Assembly: GCF_002806945.1 (NCBI RefSeq)
Contig: NZ_NIHC01000006.1
Span: 186,001-250,000 of the forward strand
Reading direction: 5' to 3'
Length of the DNA stretch: 64,000 nucleotides
From: Marinobacter salexigens
GTDB lineage: Bacteria > Pseudomonadota > Gammaproteobacteria > Pseudomonadales > Oleiphilaceae
Below are positions 1 through 8,674 of the stretch, one piece after another (the first letter of the stretch is position 1; each line of letters starts with the position of its first letter). The translations under genes and the position numbers were made by a program. The notes under the pieces were generated by a model. That model was given only the letters and a program-made list of their open reading frames with translations. It was not told the DNA's origin and made no database searches.

Positions 1-1
1 C

Positions 2-691
2 GGCATTGTTTACATGAAAAAAGCCGGATACGACCCTCTAGCAGCCGTAGAACTTCAGGAACTTTTCCTGAAACTGTCCCAAGGTCAGCAAGCAGGGTTT
101 GTGGATGGTCTCTTTGCCACACACCCGCCATCAGCAAAGCGCGTTCGAGAGAATAACAAGTTGGCCAATGAATTAGGGGTCGGGGGGTACCGTGGGGCAG
201 ATGTTTACAAAAAGAAGACGGCCATTCTTCGCAAAACGCAACCTGCTTACAATGCCCACGATGAAGCCATGGAACTGGCCGCTGGTGGTGACATGAGCGG
301 TGCTCTGAAAAAGGTCAATGAAGCAATCAACCTGCTACCCCGTGAAGCCATGTTCTATTCCTTGCGTGGCCGCATCTATCAACAGCAGAAACAGCCAGAC
401 AAAGCTCAGGCTGATTTTGATAAGGCGGTCTCCCTGTATCCGGAGATGTTCGTTTATCGTCTGCACAATGGCCTGACTGCACTGCAGCTCAATAATCTGA
501 GCAAAGCCCGAGAGAATCTGAACAGAGCAAACCAGGTGGTGCCCACTTCCATAGCTTTTTTGCGGCTAGGTGATATTGCGGTAAAGGACAACAATCGCAG
601 TGAAGCCATCGCTTACTACCGTAAAGCAGCGGAATCCAGTGGCGAGATTGCTGAGGAAGCTCGGCGAAAACTGGCGGCTCTCTCTCAATAG
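2..691 (+). CDS. M48-type metalloprotease with C-terminal TPR repeats (5'-truncated)
   Basis: This is the C-terminal part of a periplasmic M48-family metallopeptidase of the BepA/YfgC type, which takes part in outer-membrane protein quality control. The reading frame is open to the window edge, so the catalytic HExxH part lies outside. What is visible begins with the M48 tail (YMKKAGYDPLAAVELQELF), followed by an 'HPPSAKRV' stretch typical of the end of the protease domain. From about residue 85 there are helical TPR-like repeats (for example 'AMFYSLRGRIYQQQKQPDKA', then 'EMFVYRLHNGLTAL'). The M48-plus-TPR order is that of BepA. The family call is good; the exact member is uncertain because the active site is not in view. 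A hairpin terminator follows directly. Confidence 0.8.
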   Translation, partial: GIVYMKKAGYDPLAAVELQELFLKLSQGQQAGFVDGLFATHPPSAKRVRENNKLANELGVGGYRGADVYKKKTAILRKTQPAYNAHDEAMELAAGGDMSGALKKVNEAINLLPREAMFYSLRGRIYQQQKQPDKAQADFDKAVSLYPEMFVYRLHNGLTALQLNNLSKARENLNRANQVVPTSIAFLRLGDIAVKDNNRSEAIAYYRKAAESSGEIAEEARRKLAALSQ

Positions 692-712
692 CCCCTCGAT
701 TCAACATGAAAC

Positions 713-746
713 AAAAGGTCGAACTCCATGGGATTTCGACCTTTTT
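713..746 (+). terminator. Rho-independent terminator after the M48/TPR gene
   Basis: The inverted repeat AAGGTCGAA / TTCGACCTT encloses a loop of about 10 nt and is followed by a run of six T. It starts 22 bases after the stop codon of the upstream protease gene. Confidence 0.85.
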
Positions 747-862
747 TCGTTTAAAGGCCATGATTTACTGAGAAAGCAAAGCGTTGCAGTCATCATGGTC
801 ATTGACTTCTAGAGCAATAACTCTAAAAATTAACGATCAATAACCAGATTCAGGTGACGGAC

Positions 863-1408
863 ATGTTAGCGAAACGTATCCAGCCGTTGGCTTCCCAGGC
901 AAAACGCCTGTATGTCGAGCTTATGTTCCAGGTTATGGGACGGGCGCTTCAGGCGGTCAGCGAGGTTGATAGCGAAGTTCAGAAAGAAGCACAGGCACTG
1001 CCCGAAGGTTTTCTGTTCGAAATGATGGTAATGCCTGACGGGTCCAAGCTGATCGTGGAATACATCGGTGACGGCCGGTTTCATTACCATGGCGATTCGG
1101 CCCCTCGTCCGGTGGACGTATCCATCAAGTTCAAGCACCTTACCCACGCCTTTCTGGTGTTGTCGTTTCAGGAAAAAACCTCGGTCGCCTTTGCCAATGA
1201 CCGCATGCTGGTAGATGGCGATGTAAGCTACGCCGTGCGCATGACACGGGTGCTGAACCGGCTGGAGTCGTTCATTTTGCCCAGGATCGTTGCCGAGCGC
1301 GCTGTAAAGGAATACCCGGCAGATCTGCATCTGCCCGAAAAGCTGATCAGTGCCGCACAGATTTACCTGAAGATCGCCACCCATTTTGTCCAGACAGTGA
1401 GAGCCTAA
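863..1408 (+). CDS. SCP2-like sterol/lipid-carrier domain protein (tentative)
   Basis: This is a 181-residue soluble protein without a signal peptide. I chose ATG 863 because AGGTGA lies at a normal distance upstream; the in-frame GTG at 854 overlaps that Shine-Dalgarno sequence. The middle has the pattern of SCP2-type lipid-carrier domains: a hydrophobic strand with 'SIKFKHLTHAFLVLSF', then 'VAFANDRMLVDGDVSYAVRM', resembling the 'F..gkl.v.GD...al.l' signature. The stop codon is directly followed by the ATG of the iron alcohol dehydrogenase, so the two are almost certainly co-transcribed. A role in presenting a lipophilic alcohol or aldehyde to the dehydrogenase is inference. The domain call is tentative; otherwise it is a conserved hypothetical protein. 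Confidence 0.55.
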   Translation: MLAKRIQPLASQAKRLYVELMFQVMGRALQAVSEVDSEVQKEAQALPEGFLFEMMVMPDGSKLIVEYIGDGRFHYHGDSAPRPVDVSIKFKHLTHAFLVLSFQEKTSVAFANDRMLVDGDVSYAVRMTRVLNRLESFILPRIVAERAVKEYPADLHLPEKLISAAQIYLKIATHFVQTVRA

Positions 1409-2596
1409 ATGTCCAACACTTACTATGAGTTCTTCTGCCCGGTAAAAGTCATTGCCGGCAAAGCCGCCCTGGAACACATCCCCTATGAACTGAGCGGTCT
1501 CGCCGCCAAGCGCCCGATGATCGTAACAGATAAGGGCGTTCGTGCCGCTGGACTGCTTGATCCCGTGATTGCGGCGTGCGAAGAAAGTGGTCTCGAAATT
1601 GTTACCATTTACGACGATGTGCCACCGGATTCGTCCACCACCGTGGTTCGCGACATTGCTGGCGTTTATCGCAAGGAAAAGTGCGATTCCATCATTGCCA
1701 TTGGGGGCGGCTCTGCCATCGACACAGGCAAAGCTGTAAACATTCTGGTCTCCGAGGGTGGAAACGACATCGCCAAATACACGGGCGCCGGCGTACTGAA
1801 ACGCCCACTCAAACCGTTTCTGGTGGTGCCTACCACGGCGGGAACCGGTTCCGAAGTGACCTCTATTGCTGTCATCACAGATGAAAAGAAAGGCGTCAAG
1901 CTGCCTTTCACCTCGTCGTATCTGCTACCCAACGCGGCAGTGATTGACCCACGCATGACTCTGACACTGCCACCTCACATTACGGCAGCCACGGCCATGG
2001 ATGCTATGACCCATGCGGTCGAGTCCTTTACTTGCATGGCCAAAAACCCGCTGAGCGATGCCTATGCCGCAGCGGCTATCAAGAAAGTGAGCCGGTCATT
2101 GTTGCAGGTAATGGATAACTCGAAAGACAGCGACGCCAGGCTGGAGCTGGCACAGGCATCTACTATGGCTGGCATTGCATTTTCCAACTCCATGGTTGGT
2201 CTGGTGCACTCGCTGGGCCACGCCACGGGCGCCATCTGCCACTTGCCCCATGGCCTATGCATGAGCCTCTTCCTACCCTATGTGCTTGAGTACAACCTTG
2301 AAACCATTCGCGAGCCGCTGGGTGAGCTGCTACTGCACCTGGAAGGCCCGGAGATTTACGCAGCAACGCCAGCCAGCCGCCGAGCAGAGGCGAGCATTTC
2401 AGCGCTGCGCAAGCTGAGGGATGCGCTATACAAACGGTGCCAGCTGCCACGAACGCTGAAAGAAACCGGCAAGGTTACCGAAGATCAGCTCGACCAGATT
2501 GCAGAGATGGCGCTCGACGACGGCTCCATCATGTTCAATCCGAAAGAAGTGACTCTGAAGGACGCACGGGCCGTTCTGCAGCGCGCCTGGGCCTGA
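1409..2596 (+). CDS. Iron-containing (group III) alcohol dehydrogenase
   Basis: This 395-residue cytoplasmic NAD(P)-dependent dehydrogenase oxidises or forms primary alcohols. The nucleotide-binding GGGS motif is at residues 99-102, and 'PTTAGTGSEV' is at 141-150. The metal ligands of the family are visible as D198 and H202 (in 'AMDAMTHAVESF'), H267 and H281 ('LGHATGAICHLPHG'). The length is typical for the butanol dehydrogenase/AdhB class, and all metal ligands are intact. It begins immediately after the stop of the SCP2-like gene, so the pair forms an operon that ends at a strong hairpin. The natural substrate cannot be read from sequence; in marine hydrocarbon degraders such enzymes often act on medium-chain alcohols, which is inference here. 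Confidence 0.93.
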   Translation: MSNTYYEFFCPVKVIAGKAALEHIPYELSGLAAKRPMIVTDKGVRAAGLLDPVIAACEESGLEIVTIYDDVPPDSSTTVVRDIAGVYRKEKCDSIIAIGGGSAIDTGKAVNILVSEGGNDIAKYTGAGVLKRPLKPFLVVPTTAGTGSEVTSIAVITDEKKGVKLPFTSSYLLPNAAVIDPRMTLTLPPHITAATAMDAMTHAVESFTCMAKNPLSDAYAAAAIKKVSRSLLQVMDNSKDSDARLELAQASTMAGIAFSNSMVGLVHSLGHATGAICHLPHGLCMSLFLPYVLEYNLETIREPLGELLLHLEGPEIYAATPASRRAEASISALRKLRDALYKRCQLPRTLKETGKVTEDQLDQIAEMALDDGSIMFNPKEVTLKDARAVLQRAWA

Positions 2597-2612
2597 TACA
2601 CCAACGGCACAC

Positions 2613-2643
2613 AGTAACGGGGCCTGTTTCAGGCCCCGTTACT
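2613..2643 (+). terminator. Strong hairpin after the alcohol dehydrogenase
   Basis: A perfect 14-bp stem, AGTAACGGGGCCTG paired with CAGGCCCCGTTACT around a TTT loop, lies 17 bases after the stop codon. It lacks a U-tract, so it may act as an mRNA-stabilising hairpin or a less efficient terminator. Confidence 0.6.
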
Positions 2644-2772
2644 GGTAAACACAAGATTACTCAACGATATTGAAATAACGACGCGGACGAGTAACAATTG
2701 TAACTATTCTGGCAGGGACTTGGCCGGGTCAGTTCTTTCAAGGACAGCACCACCCGCAGAGAGTCCCTTTAG

Positions 2773-3553
2773 ATGAAGCACCTGAAACCTGGCTGGCATA
2801 CAGCTTTCACAAGACGCTTTGTCTGCCTGCCCCTCGTAATAATGTTCGCGCTGGCCATAAATGCTGCATCTGCAAGCGATGCAAAGGTGTTTCGTTTCAA
2901 CATTTCCCCTAACGGTTATCCGCCCTACATGATCGTTGATCAGGACGCGCCATCGGGGATTATGTGGGATGTGGCCTCGCTCATTACTGAGCGCCTGGGC
3001 TATCAAATCGCCGCTAAAAAGATCCCCCGCAAACGCGTCGACCAGATGTTGCTGGATGGCTATATTGACGGCACGTCCCGAGCGGTTGAATGGACACAAA
3101 ACCCCCAGGACTTTCTGTTCACTGAGCCAATCGTAAAGGTTCAGGAAGTGTTCTTCACGCCCAAAAGTACCGAAGAAACCTATAACTCCCCGGAAGACCT
3201 GTTCTCAAAAACGGTCGTTACCCATTTGGGCTATATACCCTGCATTGCAACCACATTTTAAATCAGGTGCCATCAAGCGTTTTGACGTATCCAGGGACAA
3301 GGACATGTTCAACTTTTTACTTCACGGCGAGCGCTTTGATGCCGCGGTAGTGGATTTGCTTGTGGGCAAATGGATACTAAAAAACGAAGGCCTGCAGGAT
3401 CAGTTTTCAGTATCGTCAGGAGACATCAGCTCCTACGGTTTCCGGCTTATGGTTCGCAAGGAATCGCGGCCTTTCGTTGATAAATTCAACGCTGAGCTGG
3501 CACGTATCCGCGAGAACGGCGAACTTGCTGCTATCCTCGCGAACTACCAGTAA
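2773..3553 (+). pseudogene. Periplasmic solute-binding protein (SBP family 3), frameshifted
   Basis: This is a polar-amino-acid-type binding protein of about 260 residues whose frame is broken near 3235. The first segment has a signal peptide ending near 'NAASASDA' and the lobe-1 sequence 'NGYPPYMIVDQDAPSGIMWD'. It then reads into a stop shortly after 'VVTHLGYI'. The next frame carries the expected continuation, 'YPALQPHFKSGAIKRFD', followed by lobe 2 and a normal C-terminus ('ENGELAAILANYQ'). Adding one TA to the TATATA run at 3232-3237 restores 'GYIYPALQPHF', so loss of one dinucleotide explains the break. No ABC permease or ATPase gene is adjacent, so it may have been a stand-alone sensor or an orphan binding protein. 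A sequencing error is possible. Confidence 0.8.
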
Positions 3554-3591
3554 GAATGTCCCGAAACAAGGTGTAGGCCGGAGTCATCACT

Positions 3592-6078
3592 TCACTCGAG
3601 ACGCCTCAGCAGCAACATAGGCGAAACACTCAACACTGGCCGAAGTTGCCAACGCCCGAACATCGAAAGCACCACCGCACTTATTATCGGTATAGGCAGA
3701 ACAACCTGCCAGTGCCAGCTGAAGGCACCCTCAAACATCCTGAACTGCAAAGCCCATACCGCAGCTTCAGCCGCTGCCACCCCGAGAATTCCGGCAAAGC
3801 CGCCAAGCAAAGCAAACTCCAGCATGGTGCTACGCACCAGCAGGCTTTGGCGACCGCCCAGAGTACGCAGGAGTGCGCCTTCCCTTTGGCGATCCTGAAG
3901 CGTAGCGCTGACGACCGCCGCCATCACCACCAGCGCCGCTGCCAGTATCAACACCAGAATTGCCTCTATGGCTTGGGTCACTTGCCGCACAATTTCCTGT
4001 ATGCGCTCGATAATGTTGTCGATTTCCAGCAACGATACCGTCGGAAAACGTCGGGAAAACTCATTCAGCTCGCTTTTACGATCTTTGGGCAGGTGAAAGC
4101 TGGTTATCCAGGTAGCGGGCATATTAGTGAGCGCGCCCCCCGGAGGAAACGCCATGTAGAAGTTGGGCTTCATGCTGTCCCACTGAACCGTGCGAATACT
4201 GGTGACATTTGCAGTGACCTTATCGGACCCAATGGTGAACGTGAGCTCATCACCCAACACCAGGCCCAGCGCATTCGCCAGGTCGGCCTCTACGGAGACA
4301 CCGTCAGTTTGTCCTTCCTCAAACCAGCTGCCTGCCACAATCACGTTGTCAGCCGGTAGCGAGGGCATCCAGGTGAGGTTGAGCTCCCGGTTAAGGGCGC
4401 CTACCCGCTGGTCTTTACTCACTACTTGTTTTACCGGTTGGCCGTTGAGCTCCGTAAACCGCCCGCGCACCATGGGGTATAGCTGGTCCAGTGGCTGGCC
4501 ACGCTCTTCCCAATAATCGGCAACCTCATCCACTGCATCGGGCGCTATGTTAATCAAAAAATGATTCGGTGCATCGTCTGGAAGCTGACCTTGCCAGTCG
4601 TCCAGCAAAGAGGTACGCACCAGAATCAGGGTTGTTGCCAGCATGAGCGTCATGGCGAATACAGCAATTTGCGACAGACTGGCGCGGCGATGGCGATACA
4701 AACCAACCAACGCCAGGCGCCAGGCATGGCCACCACCGCGAACCTTGCGCAGGGTTGCTACTAGCAGCCAACCCAACACGCCCAGAGCGCCCAACAGCAA
4801 AGCAAGCCCCCCCAACAGGGAAATCACCAAGGACACCTCGCCGGCATACAACCACACAAGGCCAAACACCGCCACGATGGCAATTAGCATATCAGGCAGG
4901 GCTTCGCGCCCGGTTTCCCCAGGCTGACTGCGCAATACGCGCATGGCCGGCACGTTTCTGAGCCGCCTGATGGGCGGATACGCAAAGGCAAACAGGGAAA
5001 CCACTGCTGTTAAGAGCGCAGGCGTGAGTGCCGCTGAATCCAGCTGAAACGGCACCGGCCTTTCCAACGCTTCGCTGAGCAAGCGGGTGAGTACCCAGAA
5101 CAGTGGCAAAGCCACCAGAAGGCCGCCAACCATGCCGGTCACGCCCCAGAGAGCAAGCCGTTTGAGGTAAAGCCGGCCGATTCCGGAACTGCCAAGGCCC
5201 AGGGTTTTGAGCAGAGCCACAGTGTCGCGTTGGGATAGCGCGTACTGCCGGCTGGCAACCGCCACAGCAACAGCCGCCAGCAAGACCGCAAGGCTGCCAC
5301 CTAACAGCAGGAAGCTCTCTGCGCGGTCCAGGGAGCGAGAAAAGGTTTCACCATCGCGCACACCTTCCCACTCATGGCTGGGCTCCAGCTGCGGCTGTAG
5401 CCATTGATAATAGCGTTCGAGAGATGCTTCTTCGCCAGCGAACAGGTAAACGTATTTTACTCGGCTACCTTCCTGCAGAACGCCAGTAGACGCCACGTCA
5501 TCCACGTGCATCATCACCCGGGGCGCCAGTGCCGAGAGACTGAACCCGCCGTCTGGCTCGCGCAGTACCAAGCCAGCCACTGTCAGCATGCGACTGCCTA
5601 CTTCCAGGGTATCGCCAAGCTGAATATCCAGCAGCCTCAGAAGCCTTGGGTTGATCCAGACTTCGCCCGGCGCCGGCCCATTTTCGACCTGAACCCGCGA
5701 ACCTTCTGAAGACCCCTGAATTTCGAGTTCACCCCGTAACGGATATTCATTGCTGACCGCTTTTACCGACACCAACTGAAAGGCATCGCTACCAAACACC
5801 ATGGTGGAGAACTCCACCATACGGCCAGTTTCCAGCCCGCGCTCGGTAGCTTCGTTTATCCAGGGCTCTGGTACCGGCCGGCCGTTTTCAGCCTCCAGCT
5901 GTCGGTCTGCCGCCAGAAACGAGCTGGCAGACGACACCAGAGTGCGTTGTAACTGGCTGGCAAACAAAGCAATAGTGGCAACGGTAGCCACGGCAATAAT
6001 TAGCGCCGCCAGTACCACCCGTACATCTCTTTCGCGCCAGTCGCGGCGCACTGACATGAGTTTTTTTGTAGCAGCCAT
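3592..6078 (-). CDS. ybbP: FtsX/MacB-type ABC transporter permease (YbbP-like)
   Basis: This 828-residue inner-membrane permease is the partner of the ATPase encoded just upstream. It has one N-terminal membrane helix (about residues 20-42), a large periplasmic part, and two clusters of helices: residues about 255-480 with a duplicated FtsX core, and a C-terminal FtsX domain in the last 130 residues ('ILVLILAAALVVMAAVV', then 'LLRTLGGRQSLLVRSTMLEF'). Its length matches E. coli YbbP. Its ATG overlaps the TGA of the ATPase gene as TGATG, so translation is coupled. The arrangement with ybbA and divergent tesA is the same as in E. coli. The substrate is unknown; the family is related to lipoprotein and lipid-handling exporters. 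Confidence 0.88.
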   Translation of the reverse strand: MAATKKLMSVRRDWRERDVRVVLAALIIAVATVATIALFASQLQRTLVSSASSFLAADRQLEAENGRPVPEPWINEATERGLETGRMVEFSTMVFGSDAFQLVSVKAVSNEYPLRGELEIQGSSEGSRVQVENGPAPGEVWINPRLLRLLDIQLGDTLEVGSRMLTVAGLVLREPDGGFSLSALAPRVMMHVDDVASTGVLQEGSRVKYVYLFAGEEASLERYYQWLQPQLEPSHEWEGVRDGETFSRSLDRAESFLLLGGSLAVLLAAVAVAVASRQYALSQRDTVALLKTLGLGSSGIGRLYLKRLALWGVTGMVGGLLVALPLFWVLTRLLSEALERPVPFQLDSAALTPALLTAVVSLFAFAYPPIRRLRNVPAMRVLRSQPGETGREALPDMLIAIVAVFGLVWLYAGEVSLVISLLGGLALLLGALGVLGWLLVATLRKVRGGGHAWRLALVGLYRHRRASLSQIAVFAMTLMLATTLILVRTSLLDDWQGQLPDDAPNHFLINIAPDAVDEVADYWEERGQPLDQLYPMVRGRFTELNGQPVKQVVSKDQRVGALNRELNLTWMPSLPADNVIVAGSWFEEGQTDGVSVEADLANALGLVLGDELTFTIGSDKVTANVTSIRTVQWDSMKPNFYMAFPPGGALTNMPATWITSFHLPKDRKSELNEFSRRFPTVSLLEIDNIIERIQEIVRQVTQAIEAILVLILAAALVVMAAVVSATLQDRQREGALLRTLGGRQSLLVRSTMLEFALLGGFAGILGVAAAEAAVWALQFRMFEGAFSWHWQVVLPIPIISAVVLSMFGRWQLRPVLSVSPMLLLRRLE

Positions 6079-6797
6079 CAGTGAGCTAGCTCCACCTGAG
6101 CAACTGGCTCAGTCAACTCGCCCGCTTCAATATGGAATTGCCGGGAGCAGCGTGCTGCCAGTTGTTCATCATGGGTAACCATCACCAACGTGGTGCCCTG
6201 CTCCTGATTCAACGCCATCAGCAAATCAGAAATTTCCTGGCCGGTGCGATTATCCAGGTTGCCAGTCGGCTCATCGGCAAACAGGATGGCCGGGTCGGAG
6301 GCAAACGCACGGGCAATAGCCACCCGTTGCTGCTCACCCCCGGATAGCTGCCGTGGCGTATGGGTGAGGCGCTCTCCAAGCCCAACCCGCTCGAGTAATT
6401 CACGGGCACGCTTTTCCGGCGCGTTCATACCTGCCAACTCCAGTGGCAGCATGACGTTTTCCAGAGCAGTCAGCGCGGGCAATAATTGGAACGATTGAAA
6501 TACAAACCCCACCCGATGAGCGCGCAATTGGGCCCGCTCGTCTTCACTTAGCCGGCTTATAATGGCGCCATCCAGCTCAACCGTACCTTCGGTGGGTGTA
6601 TCCAGACCGGCAAGCAGTCCAAGCAAGGTGGTTTTGCCGGAACCGGAACGGCCGACAATGGCTACGGACTCTCCCCGATTGATTTCAAGACTGACCGCCT
6701 TCAATATCGTCAGCGTATCTGTTTCGAGGCTTACGCGATGAGTCAGATTTTCAACGCGCAACATCAGGCGCTGGCCATCAGGGTTTGTAGTCTGCAT
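6078..6797 (-). CDS. ybbA: ABC transporter ATP-binding protein (YbbA, LolD-like)
   Basis: This 239-residue ATPase drives the YbbP permease. Walker A GRSGSGKT is at 49-56, the signature LSGGEQQR at 150-157 and Walker B '[10 protein letters not shown]' at 170-179, followed by the H-loop 'VMVTHD'. Its sequence is of the LolD/MacB/YbbA class. I chose ATG 6797, which gives the usual family length. A longer frame reaches back to 6932 but would run through the divergent tesA promoter and coding start, and has no family support. The start lies 58 bases from the divergent tesA start, leaving a compact shared promoter region. Confidence 0.9.
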   Translation of the reverse strand: MQTTNPDGQRLMLRVENLTHRVSLETDTLTILKAVSLEINRGESVAIVGRSGSGKTTLLGLLAGLDTPTEGTVELDGAIISRLSEDERAQLRAHRVGFVFQSFQLLPALTALENVMLPLELAGMNAPEKRARELLERVGLGERLTHTPRQLSGGEQQRVAIARAFASDPAILFADEPTGNLDNRTGQEISDLLMALNQEQGTTLVMVTHDEQLAARCSRQFHIEAGELTEPVAQVELAH

Positions 6798-6855
6798 TTT
6801 GTTTTCAAGGCTCCCGGAAAAAGCACGTTCATTTATCAAGGTATACGGAAATTTT

Positions 6856-7485
6856 ATGCATAGAGTACTGCTGTATTCGAGATCGATGACATTCATTCTG
6901 CTGGCTTTTATTGCCTTGCCTGTGATGCCCAACCAGCAAACGCTTCTGATTGTGGGTGACAGCTTAAGCGCAGCCTACGGCGTGCCAACAGAAACTGCCT
7001 GGGTACAACTCTTGCGCGATCGTTTGCAAAGCAATGGTCTTGGTAACTGGCAGGTAGTAAATGCCAGCATCAGCGGAGAAACCACCGATGGCGGTGTTCG
7101 CCGACTGCCTGAGTTGATTGAAAAGAACAGCCCCTCCGTGGTGATTATCGAGTTGGGTGGTAACGATGGCCTACGCGGCTTTCCACCCAATGTGATCAAA
7201 TCCAACCTTGCAACCATGGTTGGGCATGTTCAGGAATCAGGCGCCCGCGCCATTCTGGTGGGAATACAAATACCCCCCAACTACGGCCAGCGCTACACAC
7301 AAATGTTTGCTGACATCTTTCCAGCGCTGTCAGACAGCTACAACACCGCTCTGGTTCCCTTCTTTCTCGACAGAATCTACGATCAGGAGAACCTGATGCA
7401 GGGCGATGGCATTCACCCCACGGCCGAAGCCCAGCCCATACTCCTTGAAAACGTATGGCCAGTGCTCAAGCCCTTACTGCAATAA
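6856..7485 (+). CDS. tesA: Arylesterase / acyl-CoA thioesterase I / lysophospholipase (TesA)
   Basis: This 209-residue SGNH hydrolase is probably periplasmic. A hydrophobic leader (residues 1-25) precedes block I, 'GDSLSAAYG', with the nucleophile S36. Oxyanion residues are in block II (G73 region 'NASISGETT') and block III (GGND, 101-104). The catalytic pair is D184 and H187 in 'DGIHPTA'. All catalytic residues are intact, and the length and order match TesA. I chose ATG 6856 because it gives a standard leader; the in-frame codon at 6799 lies in the ybbA promoter region. It hydrolyses esters and thioesters of medium to long acyl chains. Conserved divergence from ybbAP supports the assignment. 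Confidence 0.92.
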   Translation: MHRVLLYSRSMTFILLAFIALPVMPNQQTLLIVGDSLSAAYGVPTETAWVQLLRDRLQSNGLGNWQVVNASISGETTDGGVRRLPELIEKNSPSVVIIELGGNDGLRGFPPNVIKSNLATMVGHVQESGARAILVGIQIPPNYGQRYTQMFADIFPALSDSYNTALVPFFLDRIYDQENLMQGDGIHPTAEAQPILLENVWPVLKPLLQ

Positions 7486-7491
7486 GGTAAA

Positions 7492-8445
7492 TCACACCAC
7501 GCCCTGCAAAAACGCCAGGGCCCGGCGCTCAGACCAGTAGTAGCCGCCATGGCCATGCTCCACAAATCCGACATGGCCGCCCCATTTGGGTGCGTCCAGA
7601 CTCACGTGGGCACCTAGCACAGATGGCGATTCCGGGAAACAAGCGGGTGATAGAAATGGATCGTCCGCTGTATTAACCATCAGCGCCGGTACTCGAATGT
7701 CTTTCAGTTTGGCCAGAGCCGAACACTGCTCCCAATAATCTGCCGCACTCTTGAACCCATGCAGTGGCGCGGTATAGCGATCATCAAATTCATGAAAATT
7801 TTGAATTGAATCAAAATCCGCCACATCAATAAGATCGGGAAACTTTTGCGCTTTTTCGTCGATTTTAACGCGAAGATCCTTCAAAAACCTCTGCATATAG
7901 ATCTTCCGACTGGACAACGCCAACTTGTCTGCGCTACCCGCCAGATCGCAGGGCACTGAATAGGCCACCGCTCCGCAGATTCTGCTGTCAACGCGCTCAC
8001 TTTGCTCACCGAGATACAGCAGCGTAAGGTTGCCACCCATGCTGAAACCGGAAAGAAACACTGTTTGATAGCCTTTTGTCAGTCCATGATCCACAACCCG
8101 GCGCAGGTCTTCGGTGGCGCCACTGTGATAAAACCTTGGCTGGTGATTCATCACTCCGCCGCAGGAACGGAAATTCCAGGCCAGAACATCCCAGCCTTCG
8201 GCCATAAGTGCCCTCGCCAGCCCCTTCACATAGGGCCGCCGGCTATTTCCTTCGAGCCCATGGGAAATGACCGCCAAACGGCCGCTGCCCTGACGATACC
8301 AGTCCAGATGCAGCTCATCTTTGTCATCCGTGGGGAGCACTTCCGCGACCGGATCCTGCAGGTGCACCTTGCGAAACAGTGCGGGCCATACCGATTGAAC
8401 ATGGCCACTGCGAAGCCAGAGCGGAGGGCGATATTGGTGAGCCAT
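7492..8445 (-). CDS. YheT-family alpha/beta hydrolase
   Basis: This 317-residue cytoplasmic hydrolase belongs to the YheT/EMB8 group. It opens with the group signature 'PPLWLRSGHVQSVWPALFRK'. The oxyanion segment 'SHGLEGNS' follows near residue 60, then the nucleophile elbow 'GFSMGGN' near 135. The acid and histidine lie in 'NTADDPFL' and 'GGHVGFVEHG' near the C-terminus. I prefer ATG 8445; an upstream TTG at 8457 adds only four residues. It converges with tesA with only six bases between stop codons, so no separate terminator can be fitted there. The family is described as hydrolases of small esters; the physiological substrate is not known. Confidence 0.88.
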   Translation of the reverse strand: MAHQYRPPLWLRSGHVQSVWPALFRKVHLQDPVAEVLPTDDKDELHLDWYRQGSGRLAVISHGLEGNSRRPYVKGLARALMAEGWDVLAWNFRSCGGVMNHQPRFYHSGATEDLRRVVDHGLTKGYQTVFLSGFSMGGNLTLLYLGEQSERVDSRICGAVAYSVPCDLAGSADKLALSSRKIYMQRFLKDLRVKIDEKAQKFPDLIDVADFDSIQNFHEFDDRYTAPLHGFKSAADYWEQCSALAKLKDIRVPALMVNTADDPFLSPACFPESPSVLGAHVSLDAPKWGGHVGFVEHGHGGYYWSERRALAFLQGVV

Positions 8446-8481
8446 ACTGCGGTACAAATTTTGACCTTTTATATCAGGGGG

Positions 8482-8510
8482 TTGACCGGCTAATCCAAAG
8501 CGCTTAATAT
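8482..8510 (+). promoter_or_regulatory. Sigma-70 promoter of tRNA-Asn (copy 1)
   Basis: TTGACC (8482-8487) and TAATAT (8505-8510) are separated by exactly 17 bases. A GC-rich discriminator (GCCGCCC) follows, as in promoters of stable RNA under stringent control. The same architecture stands before the second tRNA-Asn gene. Confidence 0.85.
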
Positions 8511-8530
8511 GCCGCCCATCTTGACGATGT

Positions 8531-8606
8531 TCCCCGATAGCTCAGTTGGTAGAGCAACGGACTGTTAATCCGTTTGTCGCTGGTTCGAGCCCAGCTCGGG
8601 GAGCCA
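8531..8606 (+). tRNA. tRNA-Asn (anticodon GTT), copy 1
   Basis: This 76-nt cloverleaf has a 7-bp acceptor stem (TCCCCGA/TCGGGGA), D-loop 'AGCTCAGTTGGTAGAGC', anticodon GTT at 8564-8566 with flanking T33 and A37, T-loop GGTTCGAGCC, discriminator G and an encoded CCA. It is base-for-base identical to the copy at 23084-23159. It stands alone, with its own promoter and terminator. Confidence 0.98.
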
Positions 8607-8615
8607 CTTATTCCG

Positions 8616-8652
8616 AAATGCCGCTACTTCAGACGAAGCAGCGGCATTTTTC
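8616..8652 (+). terminator. Terminator of tRNA-Asn copy 1
   Basis: AATGCCGC pairs with GCGGCATT around an inner CTTC/GAAG stem, followed by five T. It is symmetric enough to serve also the aminopeptidase gene that ends on the other strand at 8675. Confidence 0.85.
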
Positions 8653-8674
8653 GTTTTAGGTTTTCAAAAACAAC

